Origin: Falsiroseomonas sp035644895
Lineage (GTDB): Bacteria; Pseudomonadota; Alphaproteobacteria; Acetobacterales; Acetobacteraceae
Assembly (NCBI GenBank): GCA_035644895.1
Contig: DASQNQ010000073.1
Span: 1-21,346, forward strand
Length of the DNA: 21,346 nt
Reading direction: 5' to 3'
Shown one piece after another: positions 1 to 7,300 of the stretch (position 1 is its first letter; the number at the start of each line of letters is the position of its first letter). The notes beneath the pieces were generated by a model. The model was not told the origin of the DNA, made no database searches, and saw only the letters and a list, made by a program, of their open reading frames with translations. A program made the translations under genes and the position numbers.

Positions 1-154
1 CGCACACCGCCGCGCCGCCCCGGATCTCGTTCAGGTGGACCACCTCCAGCCGGTTGCCCCGGCGCGGGTCATCCTCCGGCCGCTCCGCCGCGCCCATGGC
101 CGCGCGCAGCGCCAGCCGCCCGATGCGGCCCATGCCAGTGATACCGACTCTCAT
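1..154 (-). CDS. Glyceraldehyde-3-phosphate dehydrogenase, ArsJ-associated type (5' part only)
   Basis: Only the first 51 codons lie in the window; the gene continues off the left edge. The N-terminus MRVGITGMGRIGRLALRAA is a Rossmann NAD-binding start of the GAPDH type (usual form GxNGFGRIGR; here T and M replace N and F). Further on, VVHLNEIRGGAA resembles the HINEIKGGA segment that I associate with the GAPDH paralogues found beside the transporter ArsJ. A ribosome site GGAGA lies 7 bases upstream of the ATG (162-166), and the start is 28 bases after the stop of the arsR-arsC fusion, so the two form one operon. In the known ArsJ pathway this enzyme makes 1-arseno-3-phosphoglycerate from arsenate, which ArsJ exports. 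An arsJ gene is predicted further left but is not visible. A housekeeping GAPDH is the alternative, made less likely by the ars context. Confidence 0.8.
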   Translation of the reverse strand, partial: MRVGITGMGRIGRLALRAAMGAAERPEDDPRRGNRLEVVHLNEIRGGAAVC

Positions 155-182
155 GCCATCGTCTCCGGCTCGGGATGCGGGC

Positions 183-1037
183 TCAGCGCGCCATGGCGTG
201 GGGGTCGGCCAGCTCGTCCACCCGCGCCTTCAGCGCCATGCGGTCCAGCGAGGCGAAGGGCAGGCTGGTGAAGATGCCGAGGCGCCGATGCAGCGCGGCA
301 TAGAGCTCGTTCAGGAGCGTCGCGCGCTCTGCCGCGCTGCCGGTGAACTTGGCCGGGTCCGGCAGCGGCCAGGCGGCGGTGATGGTGGTCTCGCCGAAGT
401 CCGGGCAGACCTGACCGGCCAGCGTGTCGCAGAGCGCGATGACGAAGTCGATGCGCGGCGCCCCGGAACCGCAGAACTCTTCCCAGGACTTGGAACGCAG
501 GCCGGAGACGTCGTGGCCGAGCGCCTTGAGCTGGCTCAGCACCTCTGGCAGCGGCCCGGTGTCGCTGGGCGCCGAGCCCGCCGAGAAGGCGCGGAAGCGC
601 CCTTCGCCCACACGGTTCAGGATGGCCTCGGCCATGACAGAGCGGGCCGAGTTGCGGGTGCAGAGGAACAGCACGTTGAACACGGGCTTCTCCATCCGGG
701 CGGCTTCCCCATCGGTGTCGAACAGGCGGTGCAGGTCGCCGCAGCGCGCCGGGTCGCCGCCACAGCAGGCCTCGGCGAGGAATGCGACGAGGGCGCGCAG
801 GCGGGCGACCTGGGCGGCGTAGATCAGGCTCCGGCCCTGACGCGTCGGGGCAGCCAGCCCGGCCTCCTCCAGCGCGCGCAGGTGGAAGGAGAGCGTGGAG
901 GCGGGCACGCCAAGCCGCGCCGCGAGTTCTCCGGCCGGGAGGCCGGAGGGGCCAGCCGCGAGCAGCAGCCTCATCAGCTCCAGCCGGGTCACCTGGCCCA
1001 GCGCCATGAAGCCTGCAGCGACCTCGTTCACACTCAT
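183..1037 (-). CDS. ArsR repressor-arsenate reductase (ArsC) fusion protein
   Basis: This 284-aa protein has two domains. Residues 1-105 are an ArsR/SmtB winged helix with recognition region ELAARLGVPASTLSFHLRAL. Cysteines 91, 92 and 99 (CCGGDPARC) lie where some ArsR proteins bind As(III). Residues 117-270 are a low-molecular-weight phosphatase-like arsenate reductase: P-loop CTRNSARS with catalytic Cys126, candidate relay cysteines 203 and 211, and the acid loop segment PLPDP at 225-229. The protein would repress its own operon until arsenite appears and also reduce arsenate. The start chosen is the ATG that begins the ArsR domain; the frame stays open upstream to 1571, but that stretch is out-of-phase pseudogene sequence. 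The SD is weak. ArsR-ArsC fusions are known in other bacteria, so the architecture is uncommon rather than new. Regulation is probably through the repeats at 1038-1085. Confidence 0.9.
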   Translation of the reverse strand: MSVNEVAAGFMALGQVTRLELMRLLLAAGPSGLPAGELAARLGVPASTLSFHLRALEEAGLAAPTRQGRSLIYAAQVARLRALVAFLAEACCGGDPARCGDLHRLFDTDGEAARMEKPVFNVLFLCTRNSARSVMAEAILNRVGEGRFRAFSAGSAPSDTGPLPEVLSQLKALGHDVSGLRSKSWEEFCGSGAPRIDFVIALCDTLAGQVCPDFGETTITAAWPLPDPAKFTGSAAERATLLNELYAALHRRLGIFTSLPFASLDRMALKARVDELADPHAMAR

Positions 1038-1090
1038 GCTTCTAAAATAATCGAAGCGCCAGGATGGTGAGGGTGAAGCTTCGATGACAA
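1038..1090 (-). promoter_or_regulatory. Candidate ArsR operator and promoter of the ars operon
   Basis: This short AT-rich stretch directly precedes the arsR-arsC start. An 8-bp inverted repeat, ATCGAAGC at 1050-1057 and GCTTCGAT at 1078-1085, is separated by 20 bases. Each arm also belongs to a local palindrome: GCTTC...GAAGC at 1038-1057 around an A/T-rich centre, and GAAGCTTC at 1075-1082. On the minus strand a possible -35 (TTGTCA, 1085-1090) and a poor -10 (CATCCT, 1061-1066) are 18 bases apart, with the repeats overlapping and following them. Such palindromes are typical ArsR-family operators; the promoter boxes are weak and uncertain. Confidence 0.5.
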
Positions 1091-1108
1091 TGCTGCCCGT
1101 CGCGTGGT

Positions 1109-1555
1109 TCAGCCCGGTACGGAAGCGCTTAGGAACGCCAATGCCTGGATGACCCCGGCCGCGATGGCCTCGAGGCGCTCGCCCAGGCCGAAGCAGGCGG
1201 CACGGTCGCCACGCGGGTCCACCTCGACCAGCTTCGTCCCGCGCCGCACGGTCACCCCGTGTCCCGTACCAGCCCATGCAGCATGCCAGACGTGGGCGCG
1301 TTGAGATTGGCCGGACCGAGGCGGCCCAAGACGTCGCCGACCTGCACCGCCTCCCCGATGCGCCGCGTCGTGGTGAAGACCCCATCCTCGGGAGCGGTGA
1401 CCAGCCGCTCGCGCCGTAGACCGCCGATGGCCCGCGGCTCCCCCGCCTGGGCCAGGGCCGCCCCTTCGGTGATGAGCGCCCGGGTGCCTCCCAGCTCGTC
1501 TCGACCGCGCAGTACCCACCGGCGACGAAGCCAGGGCCGAGGCCAATCAACGGAG
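1109..1555 (-). pseudogene. Decayed selenium-dependent molybdenum hydroxylase accessory gene (YqeB/EF2563-like), frameshifted
   Basis: Three minus-strand frames in succession carry pieces of one family. Near 1555-1500 the frame reads PLIGLGPGFVAGGYCAVET. From about 1495 a second frame reads RALITEGAALAQAG, then LVTAPEDGVFTTTRRIGEAV and NAPTSGMLHGLVRDTG up to a stop near 1252. From about 1265 a third frame reads GVTVRRGTKLVEVDPRG and ACFGLGERLEAIAAGVIQAL to the stop at 1109. The order and motifs (IGLGPGF, EGAAL, SGxLxGLxRD, GTKLxEVDPRG, AxGVxxAL) match the C-terminal part of the YqeB/EF2563 family of Mo-hydroxylase maturation proteins. At least two frameshifts, near 1490-1505 and 1252-1265, break it, and the N-terminal part is missing where IS sequence begins. 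The family assignment comes from memory of its motifs and was not searched. Confidence 0.65.
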
Positions 1556-1815
1556 CCGGGAACTCGTCCAAAGGCTCCGGTCCAGCGGAACAGCATGTTG
1601 TCAGGTCACCTGCTCCATCACTCGCCGCTCGGACCGCACTGAGTAGAAGGCCCGCAGCAACAGCGCCCGCAGCAGGTTCTCCGGCGTGATCGAGTCCCGC
1701 TCACCGGGCGCGTGGAGCTCGTCGAACTCACCCGACAGCCGCGCCAGCGCACGGTTCACCGGAACCCGGATCAGACGGCGAAAGGCGGTCTGAACAGCCG
1801 ATTTCCGCAGCCTGC
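1556..1815 (-). mobile_element. IS5-family transposase remnant (N-terminal fragment, frameshifted)
   Basis: On the minus strand from about 1815 to 1603 one frame reads VNRALARLSGEFDEL, ITPENLLRALLLRAFYSVRS and ERRVMEQVT and then stops. Removing one G at about position 1602 restores VMEQVTYNMLFRW, the familiar IS5-family segment (MEQLDYNLLFRWFVGL in typical members). The fragment covers roughly the first 80 to 100 residues of such transposases. The DDE catalytic domain and both IS ends are absent. The left junction with the molybdenum-hydroxylase accessory remnant lies around 1545-1575 and cannot be placed exactly. The element is dead and only a scar. Confidence 0.75.
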
Positions 1816-1952
1816 TAGCGCGGCATCCTTGTCCGCCAGCGAGCGGAAATCCGTTGCCGAGATGTTCACAGTTCTGCGCTAAGAAACTGCCGTTGTGTAC
1901 GGAGCGACGCGATGGCTACCCGATCCGCGGCGGCCTCGATGGCCGCTGCGCC
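1816..1952. other. Leader upstream of bcsZ, no recognised gene
   Basis: These bases lie between the IS5 remnant and the bcsZ start. The minus strand keeps short open frames continuing upstream of the transposase fragment (for example NISATDFRSLADKDAALAG), which I do not recognise. A promoter for bcsZ must lie here or within the IS remnant, but no convincing -35/-10 pair is visible. Confidence 0.3.
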
Positions 1953-2990
1953 ATGACGGCGATGCTGGCCTTCGGCAGGCGCGGCGCGCTCGGCCTGCTC
2001 GGCGCCTTGCCGCTCGGGCCCGCCAGTGCGTCTGCCCAGGCGCGGCGCCGGAACTGGATCGTGTTCCGTGACCGCTTCGTCGCGCCGGACGGGCGCGTGG
2101 TGGACACGGGCAATGGCGGCATCTCCCACACTGAGGGGCAGGGCTGGGCCATGCTCCTCGCCGCCACCATGGACGACCGCGCGACCTTCCACCTCGTCCA
2201 CGCCTGGACACGACGGCACCTGTCTCGGCCCGGCGATGCCCTGTTCTCCTGGCGCTTCCGTCCAGGCGCCCGGCCGCCGGTGGACGATCCGAACAATGCG
2301 ACCGATGGCGACCTGTACATCGCCTGGGCCCTGGTCCGGGCGGCGATGCGTTGGCAGGATCCGGCCCTGCTGGCCGCAGCTGGCGCGATCGGCCGGGACG
2401 TGCTGCGGCTTCTGACACGCGAGCATGGCGGGCAATTGCTGCTGCTTCCCGGCGCGCACGGGTTCGAGGATGCGCGGCGGTTCGTGGTCAACCCCTCCTA
2501 CCTGGTGCTGCCGGCCTTCGCGGCGCTGGACCAGGCGGCGCCCGATCCTCGCTGGAGGCAGCTTGCGTCCGACGGGCTCCGGCTCCTGAGGGAGGCGCGC
2601 TTCGGGCGCTGGGGCCTGGCGCCGGACTGGCTCGCCGTCTCGCGCCTTGATGGGCGGCTTTCCCCGGCCGATGGCTGGCCGCCCCGCTTCTCCTACGACG
2701 CCGTTCGTGTGCCGCTTCTCCTGGCCTGGGGCGGCCACCGGACAGCACCGGCCGCCCAGGCGGCCCTGCGCTTCTGGACGGATCCGGAGCACCCTCTCCC
2801 CGCGGCCTGGGTGGACCTGATGACCGACACCCGCGCGCCGTACGCGGCCTCTGGCGGGGTCTGGGCCGTGGCCGCGCTTCTCAGCGGAAGCGCGGGTGAG
2901 GCCGCCTGGGCCCTTGCGCCACAGGACGACTACTACGCAGCCGCCCTCAAGATGCTCGTCATGGTTGCTGAGCAGGACAGTAATTTCTGA
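1953..2990 (+). CDS. bcsZ: BcsZ, periplasmic endo-1,4-beta-glucanase (glycosyl hydrolase family 8)
   Basis: The 345-aa product has a signal peptide with a Tat-like twin arginine (GRRGALGLLGALPLG, residues 8-22) and a likely cleavage after ASAQA (about residue 30). It carries GH8 hallmarks: the general-acid glutamate in SHTEGQGWAM (Glu61), the aspartate-rich DDPNNATDGDLYIAWAL (111-127, Asp118 or Asp120 probably catalytic), and later NPSYLVLPAF and FSYDAVRVPLLLAW. The length fits BcsZ/CMCax enzymes, which trim nascent cellulose in the periplasm and are needed for normal cellulose output. The ATG at 1953 was chosen because it begins the signal peptide; the frame is open back to 1854 but that extension has no family support, and the ribosome site is weak. 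It is the first gene of the bcs cluster, 91 bases before the next, so it may be transcribed separately. Confidence 0.92.
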   Translation: MTAMLAFGRRGALGLLGALPLGPASASAQARRRNWIVFRDRFVAPDGRVVDTGNGGISHTEGQGWAMLLAATMDDRATFHLVHAWTRRHLSRPGDALFSWRFRPGARPPVDDPNNATDGDLYIAWALVRAAMRWQDPALLAAAGAIGRDVLRLLTREHGGQLLLLPGAHGFEDARRFVVNPSYLVLPAFAALDQAAPDPRWRQLASDGLRLLREARFGRWGLAPDWLAVSRLDGRLSPADGWPPRFSYDAVRVPLLLAWGGHRTAPAAQAALRFWTDPEHPLPAAWVDLMTDTRAPYAASGGVWAVAALLSGSAGEAAWALAPQDDYYAAALKMLVMVAEQDSNF

Positions 2991-2996
2991 GCATGA

Positions 2997-3025
2997 TTGT
3001 ATTTCAAACACGATTGAGTTACCAA
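2997..3025 (+). promoter_or_regulatory. Weak candidate promoter before bcsP-bcsQ-bcsAB-bcsC
   Basis: The gap between bcsZ and the next gene holds a clearly AT-rich patch (about 2985-3035) in an otherwise very GC-rich region. Within it TTGTAT (2997-3002) and TACCAA (3020-3025) are 17 bases apart, a sigma-70-like spacing, but the -10 matches only three of six consensus bases. This is suggestive only. Confidence 0.25.
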
Positions 3026-3081
3026 ACTGAATGTGAGTGGGTGCGGCTCGCTCGTGGGCTTGCTTTGGACGAGGACGCGGA

Positions 3082-3513
3082 ATGCCGGACGTGGATGCCG
3101 ACGTGAAGCGCTTGGCCTCTGCCTTGGGGTTGGGCGGGCTGCTCTACCGCAGCTTCCGGAATCCGCCGGTCCGATCAGCGCCCGCGGGCTGGCCGCCGGC
3201 AGTCGCGCCAACGGCGGTCGTGTCGGTCATGCCAGCCGCACCGCAGGCGCCCAGCATCGCACGCCCCGAGCCGGCGCTGGTCGCAACGCCAGCGCCAGAG
3301 CTCGCCCCGCCGCCCCCCCCCTTCGTCCCGAAGCCTTCTCCGCCCACCCCATCCGCCCCGGCAGCGGCGCCGGCCTTCACGCTGCTTGACCGCGTGGTTG
3401 GCCGGATGACTGCGGTGCCCGCGCCCGTCTCCTCGGCGCCGCGTCCCGCACCGGCCGCCCCTGCCGACTTCCCGTTGATTGGCAAGGCGCTCGGCGCCAG
3501 AGGGTCGAACTGA
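3082..3513 (+). CDS. Proline-rich cellulose biosynthesis protein, BcsP/BcsR-like
   Basis: This 143-aa protein starts MPDVDADVKRLASALGL followed by LLYRSF, similar in layout to the short N-terminal motif of BcsR/BcsP proteins (DI..L...LGL....YR.F). Residues from about 28 to 90 are a Pro/Ala-rich disordered linker. Two short conserved-looking segments follow: FTLLDRVVGR and DFPLIGKALGAR. There is no signal peptide or membrane segment, so it should be cytoplasmic. A good SD, GAGGA at 3071-3075, lies 6 bases before the ATG, which rules out the in-frame ATG at 3037. Its stop overlaps the bcsQ start by one base (TGATG), and BcsR/BcsP proteins are partners of BcsQ in other species. The family call rests on context and a weak motif. 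A run of nine Cs lies inside the gene at 3313-3321. Confidence 0.6.
   Translation: MPDVDADVKRLASALGLGGLLYRSFRNPPVRSAPAGWPPAVAPTAVVSVMPAAPQAPSIARPEPALVATPAPELAPPPPPFVPKPSPPTPSAPAAAPAFTLLDRVVGRMTAVPAPVSSAPRPAPAAPADFPLIGKALGARGSN
3313..3321 (+). repeat. C9 homopolymer inside the bcsP-like gene
   Basis: Nine consecutive cytosines encode three prolines (residues 78-80) of the proline-rich linker. A tract of this length is prone to slipped-strand change. Loss or gain of one base would shift the last 60 or so codons and disturb the TGATG coupling to bcsQ. Confidence 0.8.
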
Positions 3514-4319
3514 TGCCTCTTCTCTGTGTCTGCTCGCCGAAGGGTGGCGTGGGCAAGACGACCCTCGCCGCCAACCTCGCGCACGGCTTCCGGCGTGGAG
3601 GCCGCCGCGTCGTCGCACTCGACCTCGACCCGCAGAACGCGCTGCGCCTGCACTTCGGCCTGCCGCACGATCAGGCGCTGGGCTTCATCGCGGAGCTGCC
3701 GCGCCACCCGGACTGGCGCGGCGCGCTCCACGAAACGCCGTCGGGCGTCGCGCTGCTGCCCTACGGCGCGACGGACGCGGGCGCCCGCCTTGCCCTCGGC
3801 CAAGCGCTCGATGTCGACCCCGAGCTCCTGGCCGCGCCCGTGCGTGACATGCTGGCCGATCCGAACCTGGTGGTCGTGGTGGATACGCCGCCTGGCGCCT
3901 CCCGCAGCCTGTCCATCCTGCTGCCCATGGCGGACCTGATCCTCGTGCCGCTGATGGCCGATGGCGGCAGCACGGCCACTCTGCCGGAGGTGGAGTCCGG
4001 CCGCTTCCTCGGCCGCGGCACGCTCGGGGCCATGCTGGGCGCGCGCATGCGCTTCGTGCTGAACGGGGTGGACCAGGGTTCACGGCTCTCGGCTGCGGTC
4101 GCCTCCGCACTGTTGCGCCACCTCGGGCCGCGACTGCTCGGCCTCGTCGCGCGGGACGAAGCGGTGGCCGAGGCCCTCGCCTGCGAGGCGCTGCTGACCG
4201 ACCACGCGCCCCATGCCCTCGCCGCCTACGACCTGGCCGAGGTGCTGCGTGCCGTGGACGGCATCCTGTTCCCCGCCGCGGCGCGTGCCATCGGCATGCC
4301 GGCGGGAGCCTCGGCATGA
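3513..4319 (+). CDS. bcsQ: BcsQ, ParA/MinD-like ATPase of cellulose synthesis
   Basis: This 268-aa P-loop ATPase of the ParA/MinD group carries the deviant Walker A SPKGGVGKTT (8-17), with the signature lysine at residue 10. The switch segment ALDLDPQNALRLHFG lies at about 35-49, and a Walker B-like stretch VVVVDTPPGAS at about 120-130. The length and the position directly before bcsA match BcsQ (YhjQ), a cytoplasmic/membrane-associated subunit linked in E. coli to cellulose production and polar placement of the synthase. It overlaps the gene before it by 1 base (TGATG) and bcsAB by 4 bases (ATGA), so translation is coupled. Unlike plasmid ParA genes it has no parB or centromere-like repeats nearby. 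Confidence 0.9.
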   Translation: MPLLCVCSPKGGVGKTTLAANLAHGFRRGGRRVVALDLDPQNALRLHFGLPHDQALGFIAELPRHPDWRGALHETPSGVALLPYGATDAGARLALGQALDVDPELLAAPVRDMLADPNLVVVVDTPPGASRSLSILLPMADLILVPLMADGGSTATLPEVESGRFLGRGTLGAMLGARMRFVLNGVDQGSRLSAAVASALLRHLGPRLLGLVARDEAVAEALACEALLTDHAPHALAAYDLAEVLRAVDGILFPAAARAIGMPAGASA

Positions 4320-7300
4320 GCACGTCGCCCATGCTGCGCCGCATGCGGCGCCGGCTGCCCTTTCTCGTTGCGACGCCGTTCGTCATTGCCTCGATGCTTG
4401 CAGGCCTGGTGCTCCTGCCCAGCTTCGTCTTCGTGCCGCTCGATGCCTTCGGGCAGACCGTCTTCGCGCTCGGCTGCTTCGCGCTGTTCCTGCTGGTGAA
4501 TCGGATCGAGGGGCGCGGCGCCTCCGCCTTCCTCGTCGTGCTGTCCATCGCCGTCACGGCGCGCTACCTGCACTGGCGCATCACGGACACGATCGACCCG
4601 CTCACGCCCTGGCAGGGCTTCTTCATGATCGGGCTCCTGCTGGCGGAGATCTACGCCGGCCTGTCCATGTGCCTCGGCTACTTCCAGACGCTGTGGCCGC
4701 TCGCGCGCAAGCCGGCGCCGATGCCCGCCGACATCGCGAGCTGGCCGGAAGTCGACATCTTCATCCCGACCTACAACGAGTCGCTCGACATCGTGCGCCC
4801 CACGGTGATGGCCGCACTGTCCCTGGACTGGCCGCCCGAGCGCCTGAAGGTCTGGATCCTGGACGACGGCCGCCGTCCGGAGTTCCGCCGCTTCGCCGAG
4901 GCCTGTGGCGCCGGCTACATCACGCGCGCCGACAACAAGGGCGCGAAGGCGGGCAACATCAATCACGCGCTGAAGGTCACGCGCGCGCCCTACGTCGCCA
5001 TCTTCGACTGCGACCACGTCGCGACGCGCGGCTTCCTGCAGCTCACCATGGGCTGGATGCTGCGCGACCGCCGCATCGCGATGATGCAGACGCCGCACCG
5101 CTTCCACTCCCCGGATCCGTTCGAGCGCAACCTGACCCATGGCCGCGACGTGCCGAACGAAGGGCTGATGTTCTATGGCGCGGTGCAGCCAGGGAACGAC
5201 CTCTGGAACGCCGCCTTCTTCTGCGGCTCCTGCGCCGTGATCCGGCGCGACGCGCTCGAGGAGATCGGCGGCGTCCCGACCGAGACGGTGACCGAGGACT
5301 GCCATTGCTCCCTCCGGCTCCAGCGCCGCGGCTGGAAAACGGCGTATCTTCGCATCCCGCTCGCCTCTGGTCTCGCGACGGAGCGCCTTGCGCTGCACAT
5401 CGGGCAACGCATGCGGTGGGCGCGCGGCATGATCCAGATCCTGCGCATCGAGAACCCGCTCTTCGCCTCAGGCCTCAACCTGTGGCAGCGGCTCTGCTAC
5501 TTCAGCGCGACCTTCCACTTCCTGTTCGCCATCCCGCGCATCGTCTTCCTCACCGCGCCGCTCGCCTTCCTGCTTCTCGGGCAGAACGTGATCGCGGCCT
5601 CGCCGCTGGCGATCGTGGCCTATGCGGGAAGCCACGTGGTCCACGCGGTGGCGACGGGCTCTCGCCTCTCAGGACGGTTCCGCCACTCCTTCTGGAGCGA
5701 GATCTACGAGACGGTGATGGCCTTCTACCTCGTCCGCATGACGCTCGTGACGCTGCTCGACCCGAGGAAGGGCAAGTTCAACGTCACCGACAAAGGCGGG
5801 CTGCTGGAGGAGGGCTACTACGACATCCGTGCGGTGTGGCCCTCCATGGTGCTGACCGTGCTGCTGCTGGTCGGCATCGGCCTGGGCATCTGGGGCGTCA
5901 CGACGCACCCGGTCGGCTCGACCGAATTCCAGGCCTACCTGCTGAACGGGCTCTGGGCGACCATCTGCCTCGTGCCCGTGGTGGCCGGCGTGGCCGTCGG
6001 TCGGGAGAGGCGGCAGGTCCGCACCCACGCACGCACAATGGCACGCATTCCCGCTGCCGTGGTGCTCCCGGACGGCAGGCGCCTCGCGGCTGTCACCAGC
6101 AACCTCTCGCTCTCGGGCGTCGCGCTCGACTGCCCCGAGATCGCCTCTGTGCCGAAGGGCACCGTCGCGCTCGCCTTCGAACTGGCCGACGGCACCATCG
6201 AGGTGCCGGCGGAGATCGTCCGGGCCGCGGGCACGAACGCCCGCTTCGCCTTCCTGCTGAACAACCTTGAGGAGCAAGGGGCCGTGGTCCGCCTCGTTTT
6301 CGGTCGCGCGGATGCCTGGGTCGGCACCGCGCAGCATCCGCAGGATCGTCCCCTGCGCTCCCTCGTTGACGTGGTGCGCGCCGCGGGCGCCGCCTTCGCC
6401 GGTGACACGGGCCTGCGGCACGTGCTGTCGCGCCGCCGGCGTGCGGCGGCCGGGCGCACGGTGATTGCCGGGGCGGCGGCCGCACCGTCGCCGGTCGCGG
6501 AGGTGCTCGCGCCGCGCCTGCCGGGCGCCGCGGCGGCCGGCCTCGTGCTTGCCTGCATGCTCGCGCCGGCCGCGCTCGCGCAGTCGCCGGTGCGCGTTCC
6601 CTCGCTCAGCCTGCCGGCACCGCCGCCGGTCGAGGTTTCGCAGGCGCCCGTGCCGCTGATGTCCGGCGTGCGCCCGGTCGCCGCCGCGCCGTCACCGAAC
6701 ACCCGCCAGGTCAGCACCACGCTCCGCCAACTCGGCCTTTCTGGGCCCATGCAGCTGCGCGGCATCGCAGACCTTCAGGGCGTGCTGTTCGGCCTGCGCG
6801 CCGACGAGGTGGTGACGGAGGCCCGCCTGGTGGTTTCCGGCGCGACCTCGCCCAACCTGCTGCCCGAGTTCAGCCAGATCGCCTTCACCCTGAATGAGCA
6901 GTTCGTGGGCGCCATCCAGCCGGATCGCTCCGCGCCGCGCTTCGGGCCCGTGGAGTTCCCGATCAGCCCGCTGTTCTTCTCCGACCTCAACCGGCTGAAT
7001 GTCCGCTTCTCCGGCCGCTACACGCAGGAGTGCAACGACCCGCTCTCCGGGCTGCTCTGGGCGACGGTGTCCGAACTCTCGACGCTGCACCTGACGATCG
7101 AGCGGCTGCCCATGCCGCGTGACCTGGCGCGCCTGCCGGAGCCCTTCTTCGACCGCCGTGTCCTGCGGCAACCCTTGAACCTGCCCTTCGTGGTGCCGGC
7201 CGACGCCTCGACCGAGGTGCTGCGCGCGGCGGCCGTCGCGGCGTCCTGGTTCGCCGTGCAGGCGGACTACCGCGGCGCGCAGTTCCCCGCCTCGTCTTCC

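Noticed and set aside
1038..1571. N-terminal extension of the arsR-arsC frame
   Set aside because: The upstream part is pseudogene sequence in this phase and crosses the likely operator; the ArsR domain begins at the ATG at 1037.
1771..1793. Inverted repeat TCAGAC...GTCTGA as an IS end or attachment site
   Set aside because: It lies inside the transposase coding remnant, is only 6 bp long, and has no matching copy at another junction.
1866..3011. A 381-codon minus-strand frame opposite bcsZ
   Set aside because: It is a shadow of bcsZ; no motif, and the + strand has GH8 catalytic residues.
3513..4319. Reading bcsQ as a plasmid or chromosome partition parA
   Set aside because: No parB or parS-like repeats nearby, and it overlaps the cellulose genes on both sides.
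4213..6270. A 685-codon + strand frame overlapping bcsQ and bcsAB
   Set aside because: It is an out-of-frame shadow; the overlapping frame carries all glycosyltransferase motifs.
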